From Planctomycetota bacterium (GTDB lineage: Bacteria; Planctomycetota; UBA1135; GCA-002686595): DNA of 64,000 nucleotides. Below the pieces are notes generated by a model that did no database searches, was not told the origin of the DNA, and was given only the letters and a program-made list of their open reading frames with translations. The stretch spans positions 62,001 to 126,000 of the forward strand of contig JAQXEK010000021.1 of assembly GCA_029250885.1 (NCBI GenBank), in the 5' to 3' direction. Shown one piece after another: positions 32,819-41,294 of this stretch (positions within the stretch are counted from its first letter, which is position 1; every line of letters starts with the position of its first letter). The position numbers and the translations under genes were made by a program.

Positions 32819-35070
32819 AGTTGCCCCGTTGGACCACTTATCCGGCACTTGCCGTCTTGTCGGGAGCCATCTGGATGGGCGTCCCCGAAGTCTCGGAAGA
32901 TCCCAACGCCGGCGCCGCCATGCGCCTGCGCGCGGAAAGTGAAGGCGAAGCCGGTGCGCCGGTCGCCCTGCCCTCGAATCCGAAGGTGCTGGGCGAAGCC
33001 AAGCACCCGCGCATGGTCGTCTTGGGCGTCGACGGGCTCGATCCCGACATTTTAATAGAGGTCATCGAGCGCTTTCCGAACGAGACCAAGAACTTCCAAG
33101 CTCTGGCCGCCCAGGGCCAAGGGATCAAGGACCTTGTGACTGCGTGCCCGCCCCAATCCCCAGTGGCGTGGTCGAACTTCATCACGGGCATGAACCCGGG
33201 TGGACACGGGATCTTTGACTTCATCCACCGCGATCCCGCGTCCCGCGGCATCAAGGCGTCGATCATGAATGACGAGCCGGGTGAAGATCTGCAGCTGCCC
33301 GGCACCAGCTACAAGATGCCCTGGGGCGGAAGCTCTGAGCCGAACCGGACCGGCACGCCGTTCTGGTCTCTGCTGGGGGAGGCTGGCATTGCCGCCGACG
33401 TCTGGCGCATGCCGATCAACTACCCCGTGACCCCGGGCAAGGGTCTGAGCTTTCCGGGCATGATGACGCCGGCCGTGGACTCGGCCTATGGGGAAGCGAC
33501 GCTCTATACGACGGATGCTTCGGTAAACATTGGCAAGGGGCGACTAAGTCTCGTCAAGAACAAGGACGGGCGAATCGCGACCTCGATCGGCGGGCCGACG
33601 AACTCCTTCCAAGATATCGTCAGGAAAGACAGCGAGGGCAACGAGGTCCGTTTGCCGAAACCCTCGACCGTACCGATGACGATCCACATCACGCCGGCGA
33701 ACGATGCCGTCGCGATCATGATCGATGGGGGAGAGACACTTGTGCTGGAGCCCGGTGAATGGAGCGACTTCACGACGATCACCTATTCGATGCTGCCCAT
33801 GGGCGCGTCGGACATGAACGGCATCGTGCGCTTCTACCTGCGTAGCATCGAGCCCGAGTTCGAGATGTACATGTCGCCCGTGAATATGGACCCGATGGCA
33901 CCCGCTGCGGTAATCTCCGAACCCCAAGATGCCGCAGCCGAATTGGCTGGCGACATTGGCCTGTACTACACCCAAGGCATGGCGGAAGACGTCGGTGCCT
34001 ACAAGAAGGGCATGCTTACGACCGAAGAGTTCATGGACCAAGTGGAGCTGGTCTACACCGAACGCAACCGCATGTTGGACGTGGCCCTTGATCGTTACAC
34101 TTCGAGCGAGGAAGGCGGCCTCCTGTTCTTCTACTACTCTACCGTCGATCTGGGTAGCCACATGATGTGGCGCCACACGGACGAGGAGCACCCCGACCAT
34201 GACGCAGCCCTGGCTGCCGAGTCTTCCGAAGACTGGAGCAAGCGCGAGGGTAGCACCTGGAAGGACTCGGTCATGGACCTGATCCTACGCATGGATCCGG
34301 TGCTTGGACACGTCCGCAAGCAGGTCGGCGACGACACCGCTATCATGGTCATGAGCGACCACGGCTTCGCTCCGTTCCGCCGCAAGTTCGACTTGAACTC
34401 GTGGCTTGTTGACGAGGGCTACCTTGTGCTCAAGCCGGGCTTCTCGAAAGAGCTGCCCCTTGGATCCGATGGCTTTAGCGAGGTCAGCCTTGGCTTTGCC
34501 GTGGGCAAGGATTCCGAGGGCAACGTGATCACTGGCAGCCCCGTGGATTGGTCCAAGACCCGCGCCTACGGCGTTGGCTTCAACGGGCTGTACCTCAACT
34601 TACAAGGCCGCGAGGGTGGCGAATCCCACGGCGAGACCTTTGACGGCGGTATTGTGAAGCCCGGCGACGAGGCGGACGAGCTTCTCAGGGAGCTAAAAGC
34701 CAAGCTTGAGGCCCTTGTGGACCCCAAGGATGGCGAAAAACCTGTGCTGCGCTGCGATATCGCGACCGATGTCTATACCGGCGATCGCGTTGCCGAAGCC
34801 CCGGATATCCAAGTGGGATACAATTCGGGCTACGGCAACTCGGACGAGGCGGCTGTGGGCCGCATTACCAGCGATTGGCTCACGGACAACCTCGGCGGAA
34901 CCTTTAACGGGAGTCATCTAATGAGTCCCGATGTTGTGGCCGGTATTCTCATCACTAACCAAACGGTCAAGACCCAAACCCAGACCCTCGCGGACCTGAC
35001 GGCGACGATCATGGACTTTTACGGCCTGGCGATTGCGCCAGGCATGGTTGGCCAAAACATCTTCGAGTAG
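32815..35070 (+). CDS. Type I phosphodiesterase/nucleotide pyrophosphatase-family enzyme, copy 2
   Basis: This 751-residue paralogue of the previous gene starts at GTG within the preceding stop (GTGA overlap). A hydrophobic N-terminus (LAVLSGAIWMGV) suggests export or an anchor. Metal and catalytic motifs are kept: LGVDGLDPDIL, nucleophile loop PPQSPVAWSNFITG, STVDLGSHMMWRHTD and VMSDHGFAPFRRK. A beta insert separates them, as in copy 1. Both copies have a YLVLK strand after the DHGF motif. It is coupled to copy 1 and followed 45 bases later by an RHH gene. Two divergent copies in tandem suggest different substrates or a heterodimer. Confidence 0.87.
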   Translation: MKLPRWTTYPALAVLSGAIWMGVPEVSEDPNAGAAMRLRAESEGEAGAPVALPSNPKVLGEAKHPRMVVLGVDGLDPDILIEVIERFPNETKNFQALAAQGQGIKDLVTACPPQSPVAWSNFITGMNPGGHGIFDFIHRDPASRGIKASIMNDEPGEDLQLPGTSYKMPWGGSSEPNRTGTPFWSLLGEAGIAADVWRMPINYPVTPGKGLSFPGMMTPAVDSAYGEATLYTTDASVNIGKGRLSLVKNKDGRIATSIGGPTNSFQDIVRKDSEGNEVRLPKPSTVPMTIHITPANDAVAIMIDGGETLVLEPGEWSDFTTITYSMLPMGASDMNGIVRFYLRSIEPEFEMYMSPVNMDPMAPAAVISEPQDAAAELAGDIGLYYTQGMAEDVGAYKKGMLTTEEFMDQVELVYTERNRMLDVALDRYTSSEEGGLLFFYYSTVDLGSHMMWRHTDEEHPDHDAALAAESSEDWSKREGSTWKDSVMDLILRMDPVLGHVRKQVGDDTAIMVMSDHGFAPFRRKFDLNSWLVDEGYLVLKPGFSKELPLGSDGFSEVSLGFAVGKDSEGNVITGSPVDWSKTRAYGVGFNGLYLNLQGREGGESHGETFDGGIVKPGDEADELLRELKAKLEALVDPKDGEKPVLRCDIATDVYTGDRVAEAPDIQVGYNSGYGNSDEAAVGRITSDWLTDNLGGTFNGSHLMSPDVVAGILITNQTVKTQTQTLADLTATIMDFYGLAIAPGMVGQNIFE

Positions 35071-35115
35071 CAGCTACTCAATCCCCTAAAACTAGACGAC
35101 ACCTGGAGTCTCACT

Positions 35116-35313
35116 ATGTTCGGTAACAGCAACAAGATCAAACTCGACGGCGACCTGATGGATCGCATCAAGCGCGTGGCAGACGTCGCGGGCTACGCCT
35201 CCCACGAAGAGTTTGTGGTCCACGTCATCGAAAAAGAGCTCGCCAACTTCGAAGGCGACGACTCGGACGAAGACATCACCGAGAAGCTTCGCGGCTTGGG
35301 CTACATCTCTTAG
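35116..35313 (+). CDS. Ribbon-helix-helix-like small protein, third gene of the phosphodiesterase operon
   Basis: This 65-residue protein resembles the one at 24031: N-terminal strand (NSNKIKLDGDLMDRIKRVADV), a turn, helix with YASHEEFVVHVIEKELANF, a short acidic linker (EGDDSDEDI) and C-terminal helix TEKLRGLGYIS. The fold suggests a DNA-binding RHH dimer, but it lies inside an operon with no 11-bp repeat array upstream, so a regulatory target is not obvious. A small protein partner of the phosphodiesterases is an alternative. Confidence 0.7.
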   Translation: MFGNSNKIKLDGDLMDRIKRVADVAGYASHEEFVVHVIEKELANFEGDDSDEDITEKLRGLGYIS

Positions 35314-35396
35314 CCTCGGCGTCCCCCCAAGAGATCCTTCTCCCGGCCCTCCACCCCTAAAGCGCCCAGGCACCTCGTGCCCATGCGCCGCCCCCT

Positions 35397-36263
35397 ATGG
35401 ACGCCCTCAACGGCTTCTGCAACAGCCTGTTCAACATCCTCTTCTATCCCATCGAGGGACTAGGAGCGCTTGTTGTCTTGACGCTGGTCTCGATCGTCTT
35501 CATGCCGCTCTCGATGCTGTTCTTTAAGCGATTCAGTTCGCAGAAGGGCATCGCGGCCGCCAAGGGACAGATCAAAGGTCATATGATCGCGATCCGCATC
35601 TACCAGGACGACCTGGCTGTAGTGGCCAAGTCGATCGTGATGGTGCTGTACTACAATTTCAAGTACCTGTTCTTGAACTTCGCGCCGTTCCTGCCACTGA
35701 TGGCGCCCTTTGTGGTGGTCGTCGCGCAGCTCGTGATCCGCTTCGGCTTCGCGCCGATCCCGGTTGAAGAGCGCGACCTGTCCGGGATGCTTGCTGGTCA
35801 AGGAACAATGATCGAGGTGCAGTTCGCAGACGACGCCAAGCAGGACGCTCTGGGACTGACCGTCAACTTGCCCGACGGCCTTACCGCCCTCTCGCCTCTG
35901 GTGCCGATCCCTAGGGAAGGCCTGGCATTCATGGAGGTCGCCGCGACCCAAGCCGGCGCTTGGGACGTAGAGTTCGCCCTAGCCGGTGGCGAGACAGTCA
36001 CCAAACGCGTCGTCACCGGGACCATGGAGAACGTCGAGCGCATCATGCAGCCCGAGCGCGTCAACGACTTCTGGATGGCCTGGCTTTGGCCCGCCGAGGA
36101 CACCTTCGGTGCGAACTCATCCTTCGAGCGCATCGTGATCGCCTACCCGGACCGCGAGCTGGCTTACATGTGGGACGGCGCCGGTGGTGTGTTCCTGATG
36201 TTCCTGCTGGTCGCCTTTATTATCGGCGGCGCTGCCATCAAGATCTTCGACATCCAGATCTAA
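35397..36263 (+). CDS. Oxa1/EMC3/TMCO1-like membrane protein with an extracytoplasmic beta domain
   Basis: This 288-residue integral membrane protein has an N-terminal region with a hydrophobic helix (VVLTLVSIVFMPLSMLFF), then a cytosolic charged hairpin (QKGIAAAKGQIKGHMIAIRIY), then two more helices (VLYYNFKYLFLNFAPFLPLM and FVVVVAQLVIRFGFAPIP). That is the layout of the Oxa1/YidC/DUF106 superfamily. A beta domain of about 125 residues is inserted before a last helix (GVFLMFLLVAFIIGGAAIKIF), which is unusual for the superfamily. It is last in the phosphodiesterase operon and is followed by a terminator at 36286. Insertase function is a structural guess. Confidence 0.65.
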   Translation: MDALNGFCNSLFNILFYPIEGLGALVVLTLVSIVFMPLSMLFFKRFSSQKGIAAAKGQIKGHMIAIRIYQDDLAVVAKSIVMVLYYNFKYLFLNFAPFLPLMAPFVVVVAQLVIRFGFAPIPVEERDLSGMLAGQGTMIEVQFADDAKQDALGLTVNLPDGLTALSPLVPIPREGLAFMEVAATQAGAWDVEFALAGGETVTKRVVTGTMENVERIMQPERVNDFWMAWLWPAEDTFGANSSFERIVIAYPDRELAYMWDGAGGVFLMFLLVAFIIGGAAIKIFDIQI

Positions 36264-36285
36264 GAGCGGGTCCCTAGCTAAATCG

Positions 36286-36323
36286 AAGCAGCCGCGCCGT
36301 CCTCGGACGACGCGGCTGCTTTC
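36286..36323 (+). terminator. Terminator of the phosphodiesterase operon
   Basis: A stem AGCAGCCGCG/CGCGGCTGCT (36287-36296 with 36311-36320), extended by one A-T pair on each side, holds an inner CGTC/GACG hairpin and is followed by TTTCG. It lies 23 bases after the stop of the membrane protein. Confidence 0.8.
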
Positions 36324-36420
36324 GTAGTGGGTTCTGCGCCGCGAGAGCCGTAAAATCGGCGAGTCACATGGCGCGAGCCTCAAGACTCGTACCGCAATCT
36401 GTAACGCACGCACCCGAACT

Positions 36421-37650
36421 ATGGACGCAAGCACCGAAGCTGTTCGCGAGCTCTACGAGCTCTTTCCCTATCCGAGCGGCTCGCCAACCGTGCGCCTTGG
36501 CTTTGATGCCCGCTACCTCCTGAGCCTGGTTGACTTGGAGAGGCCCGCGGGTCGGCCCCTGCGCGTTCTCGATGCCGGGTGCAGTCGCGGCGTAGGCACT
36601 TTAGCCATGGCGGTATTACAGCCGGATGTGCAGGTGCTAGGTGTCGACCTCAATCGCGTTGCGTTGGAAGAGGCGCGCGCGGAGGCCGCCCAGCGCGGTC
36701 TGACGAACATCGAGTTCGCCGAAGTTGACCTCTCCAATCTCGACGGGCTTGAGGTGCCCGAGGGCGGCTTCGATGTCATCGTCTGCTCGGGCGTGCTGCA
36801 TCACCTCGTCGACCCCACCGCAGGGCTGCGCAGGTTACAAAAAGTGCTCGCTCCCCACGGCGTGCTGAACCTGATGGTCTACAGCAAGACCGGCCGCCGC
36901 CAAATTCTCGAGGTCAGTCGCGCCATCGACACCCTCGTGGACAAGTCGCTGCCGATTCCCGGCCAGCTGGAGCAGGCGCGCAAAATGGTCGCGGAGATTG
37001 CGGCCGATCCCGATGCGGGCGAGATCTGGCGCGAGGCCCGCAGTCTGGACGACGTGGAGTTCGTCGACCGCTACCTGCACATTCAAGAGCGTGTGTACGA
37101 CGTGCCAGAGCTCTTCCAATTGATCGAAGACGGCGGCTTGGGGTTTCTGCGCTGGGCCGATCCGACGACATGGCGCCTAAACCCCGGCGCGGTAGGGGAG
37201 GTCGTCGGGGGGCAGGTGATGGGTCTTGGCGACCGCGAGCTTGCGCACCTCGTGGACAACCTCGGACAGGGGCCGGCCACCCTAGAGATCTACCTTTGCC
37301 AGCCTGAAAACAGCCTGCGGCCAGGGCCCACGGCGAACCAGCTTGGAGACACGGTCTTCGCGACCCACCCCGAGGCGCGCTTCGTATCCAAGATCCGCAA
37401 CACATGGTGTGAGACCCGCACGGAAGCCCTGGGCGTGGAGCTGCGCACGGGCAAGCTGGCGGTGCCACCTCCCGGTCCTCTGCGCTCGCTCGTCGGTATC
37501 CTGGCCACACAAAACCAGCCTTTCTTCGGTCGCGACCTGCTCGGGATTTTGCAGGAAGAGGGACATGCGCCAGGCGTCTGCGAAGCGACTTTCTTCGAGG
37601 CGCTCCAGCGCGAATGGCTCTACTGTCCACACCCTGTCGAGCTTGGATAG
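36421..37650 (+). CDS. SAM-dependent methyltransferase
   Basis: This 409-residue class I methyltransferase has glycine-rich motif I VLDAGCSRGVGTLA at residues of about 50-63, followed by the acidic LGVDLN and motif IV-like FDVIVCSGVLHHL. The N-terminus (ELYELFPYPSG) matches methyltransferases acting on large or lipid substrates. The roughly 200-residue C-terminal part (from about 215) is unlike a standard methyltransferase tail and may bind the acceptor. Substrate is unknown. It is monocistronic between the phosphodiesterase operon and a protease gene. No Shine-Dalgarno motif. Confidence 0.82.
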   Translation: MDASTEAVRELYELFPYPSGSPTVRLGFDARYLLSLVDLERPAGRPLRVLDAGCSRGVGTLAMAVLQPDVQVLGVDLNRVALEEARAEAAQRGLTNIEFAEVDLSNLDGLEVPEGGFDVIVCSGVLHHLVDPTAGLRRLQKVLAPHGVLNLMVYSKTGRRQILEVSRAIDTLVDKSLPIPGQLEQARKMVAEIAADPDAGEIWREARSLDDVEFVDRYLHIQERVYDVPELFQLIEDGGLGFLRWADPTTWRLNPGAVGEVVGGQVMGLGDRELAHLVDNLGQGPATLEIYLCQPENSLRPGPTANQLGDTVFATHPEARFVSKIRNTWCETRTEALGVELRTGKLAVPPPGPLRSLVGILATQNQPFFGRDLLGILQEEGHAPGVCEATFFEALQREWLYCPHPVELG

Positions 37651-37726
37651 GTTTCGCCGCGTTCGCACCCTGAAAAACCGCGGCCAGCCCCTGCCGGGGA
37701 AAACTAAAATCGGGCACACTAGACCC

Positions 37727-39319
37727 ATGAAATCGCTGCTCTCTCTTTTCGTCCTCTCCCTGTTCCTGCTCTTCGGAGCACCCGCGTCTGCCCAAGGTGG
37801 CTGGGACACGGTCAAGAAGCCCGAGCTCGGCCTGACCTACAAGATGGCTCGTGATTACGAGGCCATCCCCGTAGATCCCCTTGAACAGTGGGAGGTGTTG
37901 ATCTATCTGGAGGAGAACCCGAAGGACCCGAAGGACCGCAAGAAGATCCAGCCGCGCTTCTCGTTTACGATCATTGACCACAACTTCGGCCTGTCCACGC
38001 CGCTGACCGGCGAGGATGCGAAAGAGGGGGAGGAAGAGGAGGAGGAAGAAGAGAAGAGCAAGAGCCCAAAGATCCTGCCGATCAACAGCTTCGAACGCTA
38101 CTTTGACCAGCGCTGGTCGAGTTATGGGCTGGCCGATGAGACCGAAGGCAAGGGGTCGGGTGAGTACTCCCTGCGCGAGTTTGAGCTCGAGTCCAAGAAG
38201 GGCGGCGGCGCGGGCACGGCCTATGTCTTCAGCAACGCGGCCCGCAGCGTCGTGATCATCGGCACCTGCCATAAGGAAGATCTCGAGGACCAAAAAGACA
38301 TCTGGGACGCCATCATCAAGAAGATGAATGTTGTCGAGCCGGACACCGGCAAGATCGACAGGGAAGCCCAGAAGATGCTCGATAGCTATCGCAAGAAGGG
38401 CTACCTCGACCCCGAGTTTCGCGTCAAGGCGCGCATGGACCTGCCCAAGGGCTGGAAGTCCGACGATACCGAAAACTACATCCTGGTCTACTCCACCAAG
38501 GACGAGCCTCTTATCAGGTTGATCAAGCGCGAGCTCGAGTCCATCCGCAAAGAGTACGAGAAGCTCTTCCCGCCTTTGCAGCCCGTGACCACGGTCAGCC
38601 GCGTGCGCATCTGCAAGGACCAGGCCGAGTACTTTGCCTATGGCGGCCCAAAGGGCAGCGGCGGCTACTGGAACTGGATGGCTCAAGAGCTGGTCTTCTT
38701 CGACTACGACAACGTCGAAGGCAAGGCCGGCACCGGCAAGGCGAACTCGCGTATCGTGCTGTACCACGAGGCGTTCCACCAGTACATCTACTACAGCGCG
38801 GGCTCCTTCTCACCGCACTCTTGGTACAACGAAGGCACCGGCGACTACTTCTCCGGCGCAAAAATCTCTGGCGGCAAGGTCAAGTCCATCGGCGTCAACT
38901 CATGGCGTATCGCGACGGTCCAGAACATGATCGAGAACGGGCCTTTGGCCCCCTGGAAGGACATCATCCGCTGGAGCCAGCGGGAGTACTACGGCGGCAA
39001 CGACAAGCGCATGCAGGGTGGACACAGCTACGCACAAGGCTGGTCGATGATCTACTTCCTCCGCGAGTCCAAGGTCGCCCAGAAGCACGAGGTCTGGTCC
39101 ACGATCCTCGACGTGTACTTCAACACCCTGCGCGAGTCCTACAACTCTGGCTTAGCCGAACTCGAAGCCGCAGGCGATGGCGAGAACTACCAGAAGATTT
39201 CCCAGCTCTCCGAAAAATCCCTGACCCTAGCCGTCGATACGGCCTTCGCCGACGTGGACTTCGAGGAGATCGAAGAGGAATGGAAGAAGTTCATCCTGGG
39301 CTTGAAGGTCCCGAAGTAG
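37727..39319 (+). CDS. Exported gluzincin-type metallopeptidase (peptidase-MA-like)
   Basis: This 530-residue secreted protein has its ATG at 37727, which gives a signal peptide ending at PASAQ. The first domain includes a poly-Glu stretch (GEEEEEEEEK) near residue 100. The peptidase core is in the C-terminal half: RIVLYHEAFHQYIYY contains the HExxH zinc motif (HEAFH) and WYNEGTGDYFSG supplies the downstream Glu ligand, the gluzincin/peptidase-MA pattern also found in DUF1570-like proteins. A longer in-frame upstream start overlaps the methyltransferase gene and was rejected. Substrate is unknown. A strong bidirectional terminator follows. Confidence 0.82.
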   Translation: MKSLLSLFVLSLFLLFGAPASAQGGWDTVKKPELGLTYKMARDYEAIPVDPLEQWEVLIYLEENPKDPKDRKKIQPRFSFTIIDHNFGLSTPLTGEDAKEGEEEEEEEEKSKSPKILPINSFERYFDQRWSSYGLADETEGKGSGEYSLREFELESKKGGGAGTAYVFSNAARSVVIIGTCHKEDLEDQKDIWDAIIKKMNVVEPDTGKIDREAQKMLDSYRKKGYLDPEFRVKARMDLPKGWKSDDTENYILVYSTKDEPLIRLIKRELESIRKEYEKLFPPLQPVTTVSRVRICKDQAEYFAYGGPKGSGGYWNWMAQELVFFDYDNVEGKAGTGKANSRIVLYHEAFHQYIYYSAGSFSPHSWYNEGTGDYFSGAKISGGKVKSIGVNSWRIATVQNMIENGPLAPWKDIIRWSQREYYGGNDKRMQGGHSYAQGWSMIYFLRESKVAQKHEVWSTILDVYFNTLRESYNSGLAELEAAGDGENYQKISQLSEKSLTLAVDTAFADVDFEEIEEEWKKFILGLKVPK

Positions 39320-39337
39320 CCGCCCGAAGACAGGCCC

Positions 39338-39390
39338 AAAGCAATCGCCCCAAGCTCGACCAGTCGGTAAAGCTTGGGGCGATTCGCTTT
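39338..39390. terminator. Bidirectional terminator between convergent genes
   Basis: A perfect 14-bp stem (39343-39356 with 39371-39384), extended by AAAGC/GCTTT across a small internal bulge, separates the peptidase gene from the minus-strand CysQ-like gene. Confidence 0.87.
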
Positions 39391-39421
39391 GAGTGGCGAC
39401 GTCCCGGTGGGGAGGGTGCCC

Positions 39422-40255
39422 CTACTTAGTCTCGACGTCCGACTTGCCGAGGGCAGTAATTACCCGATCCTTCCAAGCCGGGCGGCAGACCACGAGCTGG
39501 TGGTTGTACGGGTCGGCTTGGTTGTAAGGATGATCGCTGCCATCCAGACGGCAGACGGTCCAGCCGGCTGCGCGGGCGATGGTCTCGGGTGCGCAGGTGT
39601 CCCACTCTTTGAGGCCGATGTTGTGGACGTAGATGTCGCCTTGGCCGGTGAGCAGACGGCAGGTCTTGTTGCCAGCTCCGCCGTAGGGTACGAGTTCGCC
39701 AGCACCGACTTCCTTCGCGAAGGTCTCGACCCAAGGCGGCGTGTGGCTGCGGCTGACGGCGACGCGGGGCTTGTCCATCATGTCGGACTTCGCGTCGACC
39801 AAGGTACCGGTGCCTTCGATGCCAGCGCGCTCGCGGCCCTCGAGGGCGACGCCCCAGATCAGCATGTCCTGGGTCGGCAGGTACACGACTCCAATCGCAC
39901 ACTTGTTGTCGAACGACAGCGCCACATGCACGCCCCAGTCATCGCGCATTTGACTGAACTCCTTCGTTCCGTCCAAGGGATCGATGATCCATGTGCGGCG
40001 CTTCGACAGGCGAGCCGCCGTATCGACGGTCTCCTCGCTGAGAATGCCGTCATCGGGATAGCGCCCTTGGATGACGCCCTGCAAGTAGCCGTCCGCGGCC
40101 TGGTCGCCCACGTCGGCCAGCATGCTGCCCTCCCAACGGCCAGTGTTCCGCAGCCCGAGCACGCGGTCGCCCGCAGCCCGCGCAATCTCAATCGCAAAGG
40201 CCAGGTCGCGCTCGATGTCCTGGTCCGTGAAGTCCTGTGATGTGTCTGAAGTCAT
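39422..40255 (-). CDS. cysQ: CysQ-like 3'(2'),5'-bisphosphate nucleotidase (inositol-monophosphatase family)
   Basis: This 277-residue Mg2+-dependent phosphatase probably removes the 3' phosphate of PAP, the by-product of PAPS use, releasing AMP. Metal ligands are in GILSEETVD (Glu pair region) and IIDPLDGTKEFSQMRDDWG, where DPLDGT is the family hallmark and the following KEF is typical of CysQ rather than inositol phosphatases. The third site is GLKEWDTCAPETIARAAGW. It lies 12 kb from sat and cysC but completes a PAPS cycle. An inositol or fructose bisphosphate substrate is possible, because the family is broad. Confidence 0.84.
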   Translation of the reverse strand: MTSDTSQDFTDQDIERDLAFAIEIARAAGDRVLGLRNTGRWEGSMLADVGDQAADGYLQGVIQGRYPDDGILSEETVDTAARLSKRRTWIIDPLDGTKEFSQMRDDWGVHVALSFDNKCAIGVVYLPTQDMLIWGVALEGRERAGIEGTGTLVDAKSDMMDKPRVAVSRSHTPPWVETFAKEVGAGELVPYGGAGNKTCRLLTGQGDIYVHNIGLKEWDTCAPETIARAAGWTVCRLDGSDHPYNQADPYNHQLVVCRPAWKDRVITALGKSDVETK

Positions 40256-40481
40256 AGGTGAGAGAATAACTCCTCAAGTCCCAGGGGAGAGCTTTTCACG
40301 GCAGCTTTCTAGGGGCGAGCGATGGCTCCGCCGGGTTGCCCCGAAGATTCCGCGAAGTGATCTCACCCGAAACCAGGCCTCTAGCTTGGATCAAGTCTCC
40401 GAGCCCCCGCTACCAAACCCTCTTCCATCGTGCAGATCTGACTCCTTTTACCCGCTTGATCCGTTTCCCTAAGGCCTACGC

Positions 40482-41276
40482 CTAGCAGGCCTTATCGGGG
40501 TTCGACCAGTACATGGCAAAGGGGCTGCCGCCAGGGTCGGTGACGATGGAGAAGCGGCCCTTGCCAAGGATCTCGGTGGCGGGGACTTGGAGTGTACCGC
40601 CGAGTTCTACGACCTGGTTGGTGCTGGCCTCAATGTCGCTGACGGCGATGTAGGGCAGCCAGCAGGAAGGTGTGGTGTCGCCGACCGGCTTAGCCTGGAT
40701 GCCTGCGACGCCAAAGCCCTCGGGCGATCCCTTGGGCGCAAGAACGGTGTAGATTGCGCCTTTGCCCATGTCCATGTCGATCAGGTCCCAGCCAACGACT
40801 TTGGAGTAGAACTCCCGGGCCGCGGGGGCGTCGTCGCAGAGGATCTCGACCCAGCAGAACGTGCCCGGCGAGCCGTCGGCGATCCACTCGGGCCTAGTCG
40901 GGTCGGTTGGATCCAACGCAAAGAGTACGGCGCCCTCGGCATCGGCGATGGCGCAGATCTTGCCGGTCTCGGGAAGGTCAAGCAGGGGCATCTTGGGCTT
41001 GCCGCCGGCTGCTTCGGCGCGCTGCATATACCCTTCGATGTCGTCGGTGCCCACGTAGACAGCCCAGTGGGGCCGAACGGAAGAGCCGGGCTCGATCGGC
41101 ATGAGACCGCCCACGGTCTTGCCCCCTAAATAGAAGTGGGTGTAGGTCTCGCGCTCTTCCGTTTTGGTGGTCCAGCCAAAGATCTTGTTGTAGAACTTGC
41201 AGGTGGCATCAAAGTCCGTGCAGTGAATCTCGTTCCAGATAATGCGGCCGCTAAGAGAGACTGTTGGCTTCGTCAT
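40482..41276 (-). CDS. VOC-superfamily protein with two glyoxalase-like domains
   Basis: This 264-residue protein has two tandem betaalphabetabetabeta VOC modules. The first spans residues of about 8-125 (RIIWNEIHCTDFDATCKFYNK, then FALDPT) and the second about 135-260 (FCWVEILCDDAPAAREFYSK, then DPGGSPFAMYW). Each starts with an acidic metal-ligand position and a DxxxxxxFYxKxxGW motif, like the glyoxalase-like proteins encoded with NAD-linked dehydrogenases. No substrate is known. It is last in the formate dehydrogenase operon, 18 bases after the CBS gene, suggesting a linked role. Confidence 0.82.
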   Translation of the reverse strand: MTKPTVSLSGRIIWNEIHCTDFDATCKFYNKIFGWTTKTEERETYTHFYLGGKTVGGLMPIEPGSSVRPHWAVYVGTDDIEGYMQRAEAAGGKPKMPLLDLPETGKICAIADAEGAVLFALDPTDPTRPEWIADGSPGTFCWVEILCDDAPAAREFYSKVVGWDLIDMDMGKGAIYTVLAPKGSPEGFGVAGIQAKPVGDTTPSCWLPYIAVSDIEASTNQVVELGGTLQVPATEILGKGRFSIVTDPGGSPFAMYWSNPDKAC

Positions 41277-41294
41277 GGCACCGGTATGGTGGAT

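Noticed and set aside
36914-38779. Long open frame antisense to the methyltransferase and peptidase genes
   Set aside because: It overlaps two well supported plus-strand genes and has no protein-like domain pattern; GC-rich codon use opens the opposite frame.
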